Shown piece by piece: positions 60,931 through 64,000 of a DNA stretch of 64,000 nucleotides. The stretch comes from Eledone cirrhosa (taxonomy: Eukaryota > Mollusca > Cephalopoda > Octopoda > Eledonidae): NCBI GenBank assembly GCA_964016885.1, contig OZ024747.1, forward strand, positions 52,337,881 through 52,401,880. Direction: 5' to 3'. The position numbers and the translations under genes are program-made. Below the pieces are notes generated by a model. That model saw nothing but the letters and a program-made list of their open reading frames with translations, had not been told where the DNA came from and searched no databases. Position 1 is the first letter of the stretch; every line of letters begins with the position of its first letter.

Positions 60931-60935
<5 letters not shown>
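60736..60935 (-). mobile_element. (TA)n-embedded fold-back element (family E), most complete copy
   Basis: Palindrome arms 60744-60790 and 60798-60844 (47 bp each, about 3 mismatches, 7-bp loop) contain GAGCTCAAGCCGTTTCGACG and its inverse. They are followed by the shared head on the minus strand (GTGGTAAGGAACCGGATGGA, CTCAATACTTAGGGTAGTAG). (TA)n lies on both sides. No coding capacity. Confidence 0.9.
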
Positions 60936-60969
<34 letters not shown>

Positions 60970-61605
60970 CACACACATACTTATAAAACAGGCAGCCAGT
61001 TTAAGGGAGAGAGAAGAGATGGGTGAGAGACAGAAAAAAGGGAGAGAATATAATTGTACCATAACTGGAACAGTAAACACACCCATACACAGATATATAC
61101 ACATACACACAGATATATACACACATACACATATATACACACACACATATATATACACACACAGACAATCAATAACTTGTTAATATGGAATTATTTTCTA
61201 CATTATCAGAAGAAGATATTTCATTAATCTTCAGTCAGTTATTATTTGTAAAGTTTAATATAGCAGAAAGATTTTATGCTATAAAAATGGGCAGACATTT
61301 TGTTGAAGAAATAAATAAAAACATTAGGGAAAAAAAGATTTTAAAAAAAAAAAAAAAAAAAAAACTGCCATCATGTCTGTTGTTTATTTCAGGATCACTC
61401 TCACTCTCTCTCTCTTTCTTTCTTTCTTTAAAATAATAATCAATAATTAAAGACATAATCAGTTGTCTTTGACATATGGAACTGAAGAAATAATGAATAA
61501 ACATTTAAACAGAAAACATCCAAAGAAATACACATATGAATAAGTGGATACTCAATGTTTGTATGTCTGTATATATATATATACACACACACACACACAT
61601 GTGTG
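60936..61605. other. Gene-free; CA/TA tracts and poly-A
   Basis: ATATATACACACACAC-type repeats at 61085-61165, A22-like run at about 61341-61364, (CT)n at 61394-61428. Confidence 0.6.
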
Positions 61606-61683
61606 TGTGGCCTAGTGCTGGATTCACGGTCATATAAGGTTCAATTCCTAGACCGGATAGCCAGTTAAACCTGCATAGGTTTA
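61606..61683 (+). mobile_element. SINE family G fragment
   Basis: GGCCTAGTGCTGGATTCACG, GGTTCAATTCCTAGACCGG and CCAGTTAAACCTGCATAGG. Confidence 0.55.
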
Positions 61684-61826
61684 TGTGTGTGTATGTATGT
61701 GTCAAATCTTCTAATCCATGTAAGTAAAGAATAGCAAATGTAAAATGTTATATATATATATATATATAGGACTATTTTTATCATATGTAACCCATGTGCA
61801 ACCACGCAGTATTCATTCTTCTCATG

Positions 61827-61874
<48 letters not shown>

Positions 61875-61877
<3 letters not shown>

Positions 61878-62391
61878 GGTTTGAGGTTTACCACTGTATA
61901 GAGCTGGTCTATTCCGTATGGTCAATCGTAATGCAATAATATAGAGAGTACTCAACGTAAGGCAGTTCAGCTGTCTTTGTTTTTGTAGTTGGTGGTGCTA
62001 TTACGGAGTTAAATATTATAATGAAATGACAGGAGGCTGGATTTGTGTAAATCCTTGAAAGGTTTATTATACTATGATCATTTCAATGACCGGGTTCCGT
62101 ATGGATCCGGTGATATCATCAGGTATTCGAAATATAATACGTGAATGTAATAGATAAAATCCATGGGGCTGAAAATCGAGGGCCCGAGGGCAACCGCTAT
62201 TCTGTTCCTTCAACCTCAGCCGGTCGCCCTCAATTTTCAGCCCCATGGATTTTATCTATTACATTCACGTATTATATTTCGAATACCTGATGATATCACC
62301 GGATTCATACGGAACCCGGTCCTTGAAATGATCATAGTATAATAAACCTTTCAAGGATTTACACAAATCCAGCCTCCTGTCATTTCATTAT
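61875..62391. mobile_element. (TA)n-flanked element with a 374-bp fold-back
   Basis: Between (TA)n at 61831-61874 and 62397-62458 lie a 143-bp unique head and a hairpin. Left arm 62018-62183 and right arm 62226-62391 are 166 bp each with 3 mismatches and no gaps; the loop is 42 bp. Arm landmarks are GACAGGAGGCTGGATTTGTG, GATATCATCAGGTATTCGAA and TCCATGGGGCTGAAAAT. No coding capacity. The whole may be one mobile unit (inference). Confidence 0.85.
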
Positions 62392-62394
62392 TAT

Positions 62395-62396
<2 letters not shown>

Positions 62397-62458
<62 letters not shown>
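62397..62458. repeat. (TA)n microsatellite
   Basis: About 60 bp of TA directly after the fold-back. Confidence 0.95.
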
Positions 62459-62462
<4 letters not shown>

Positions 62463-62485
62463 ATAAATTAACGGAGGCATAGGCC

Positions 62486-62520
<35 letters not shown>

Positions 62521-62523
<3 letters not shown>

Positions 62524-62615
62524 ACATCCAGCTGTAAAAATCCCAGTCAAAATACAGTTCCATCCAACCCATGCAAGCGTGGAAAAATAGACGTTAAATG
62601 GTGGTGGCAATGATA
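62521..62615 (-). mobile_element. Repeat family D, edge fragment
   Basis: AGGACATCCAGCTGTAAAAA, CATCCAACCCATGCAAGCGT and AATAGACGTTAAATGGTGG. Confidence 0.65.
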
Positions 62616-62820
62616 CACATACACATATGCATACTCCTCAAACATACAGCCATAACAGGACCCTATATATGTTTCAGTAAATAACATATGTAATATTAAC
62701 TTGGCACTAAACCAAAATGAAACGGAAGTTAAATTATACAGATAAAAAAAAAAAAAAAAATTGAAATTCGCAAGCACCCATACCGGGAGTTTTTTTTTGG
62801 GGGGGGGGGTAATGATAGGG

Positions 62821-63020
62821 GGCCTCAGTTCTATCATGAAAAGCAATGTGAAATGAAGTATCTTGCTCAAGAACACGTGCCATCTGTTCTTATCATAAAA
62901 ACTATGTGAAATGAAGTGTCTTGCTCAAGAACACAACTTGCCATCTAGACCAGTAATTGAACCCTGTAGCTTATGGTTGTGAGCCTAACCGCATAACCTT
63001 AACCAGTAGGCCACAAGCCT
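62821..63020 (-). mobile_element. tRNA-derived SINE (family G) with an internal duplication
   Basis: Minus strand: GGCTTGTGGCCTACTGGTTA (A-box region), GGGTTCAATTACTGGTCTAG (B-box), TTCTTGAGCAAGACACTTCA. The GAGCAAGA(C/T)ACTTCATTTC block occurs twice. Confidence 0.75.
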
Positions 63021-63300
63021 TCACTATAAAACTATTTCTTTTAAAAATGAAAGACAAGGGTATAAAAATGTTGGCAACTGAAAAGAGCAAATTGTTTTGG
63101 ATTTTTATTTTTTCTCTTCTAGAAAAAAAAAAACAAAAAAAAAAAAACACTTTTTTTATTTATTTATTTTTTTTTATTTTTTTTTATTTATTCGTGGACT
63201 GTACCTGCTGCAGTTATATTTATAATAGCAGCAGCATCTAGTGAAGTTCTGCTACCATTTCTAGAATATCATTTACTGAGATACTGCTGAAATATGTGTG
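63021..63300. other. Poly-A/poly-T rich, nothing recognised
   Basis: A-runs at 63122-63147 and T-runs at 63151-63188. Confidence 0.5.
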
Positions 63301-63780
63301 TGTGTGAGAGAGAAAGGAAGAGATGGTTGTAGCTAGAGAGAGAGAGAGAGAGAAAGATAGGTTGTGGAGACATAGACAACAAGAGATGTAGAGAGGAAGA
63401 TAGGTTGTGGAGAGACTGAGAGAGACAGACAATGAAAGAACTGTGTAGAGAGAGTGAGAGGGAAAGAGAGAGAGAGAGAGAGAAGATAACAAAAACTTTA
63501 GAGAGGAAGAAAAAAGACCTGCCTGTGTGTGGAGAGAGAAGGAGAGAGAGAGGGTGGTGGTTGTAGTGAAAATATCAAGAATTTTATTGAAAGAGAGAGA
63601 GGGAAGAGGGGGATAAAGAGATAGATGGTGCTGATGGTGGTGGTAGAGAGATAGGGGGGAGAGATGGTGGTGGTAGAGAGAAAGGGGGGAGAGATGGTGG
63701 TGGTGTTAGTGGTAGTAAAAATATCAAGAATTTTAGAGAGAGAGAGGTGGTGGTGATGGTGAAAATATGAAGAACTTTAG
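63301..63780. repeat. Long purine-rich (GA/GGT) tract
   Basis: (GAGA)n with embedded GATAGGTTGTGGAGA repeats and a 30-bp unit with GATGGTGGTGGTAGAGAGA near 63630-63705. Strongly strand-asymmetric. Confidence 0.9.
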
Positions 63781-64000
63781 TAGAGAAAGAAATAATAATA
63801 GCAGTATGAACTTATTTTTAGTTCTTGAAGTAGAAAGAAAGACATTTAGAATTCCATTTCAGTTGAGTTTTACCATTTTTAATAAAAACATAAGACAGAC
63901 ACCCTCCTGTCATCTCATCACTGTCTCTACTACTACTACTACTACTTATACCATCACTACAACTAACACTACCAAACTACTACTGCCACAACTACTTCTA
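63781..64000. other. (ACT)n-rich end of window
   Basis: CTACTACTACTACTACT at about 63927-63946, then CA/CT-rich sequence running off the window. Nothing else recognised. Confidence 0.5.

Overview
The window looks like cephalopod (octopus-type) nuclear DNA. It is AT-rich and gene-poor, full of (TA)n, (CA)n and (ATG/CAT)n microsatellites, and packed with tRNA-derived SINEs. The commonest SINE has a tRNA-Lys-like head, the 'GAGTTCAAATCC' B-box, and a conserved body reading 'TTTGCCTTTCATCCTTACGG', 'GTCGATAAAATAAAGTACC' and 'TGCTGGCCTTGTGCC'. Octopus SINEs of this general kind (OK, OR1, OR2) are described in the literature. The species call is inference; no marker gene fixes it.

Layout. 1-2,440 is a SINE cluster with two fold-back elements. 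2,440-27,090 is AT-rich non-coding DNA with scattered SINEs, a hAT-like MITE, a TTAA-ended MITE and many microsatellites. 27,090-32,540 on the minus strand holds the one convincing gene: an intronless 1,758-codon exon for a large C2H2 zinc-finger protein with 13 fingers and long Pro/Gln-rich segments. Upstream of its ATG are a strong splice acceptor and a 55-codon uORF that ends one base before the ATG. 32,540-42,200 is non-coding with nested mobile elements. 42,240-43,850 holds two indel-free minisatellites (29 bp x 28 and 38 bp x 13). 43,850-55,280 holds SINEs, including a tandem SINE array at 50,975-51,800. 55,283-56,794 is an open Thr-rich, mucin-like plus-strand frame ending at a good splice donor; I treat it as a possible exon. 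56,800-64,000 has tandem MITE fragments, more SINEs, and the most striking fold-back structures: a 374-bp hairpin at 62,018-62,391 and a palindromic element at 60,736-60,935.

No operons, transposase or reverse-transcriptase frames, CRISPR arrays, rRNA or intact tRNA genes were seen. The best candidates for something not previously described are a dispersed family of fold-back elements sitting inside (TA)n tracts, which decay specifically in their palindromic half, and the possible mucin-like exon.
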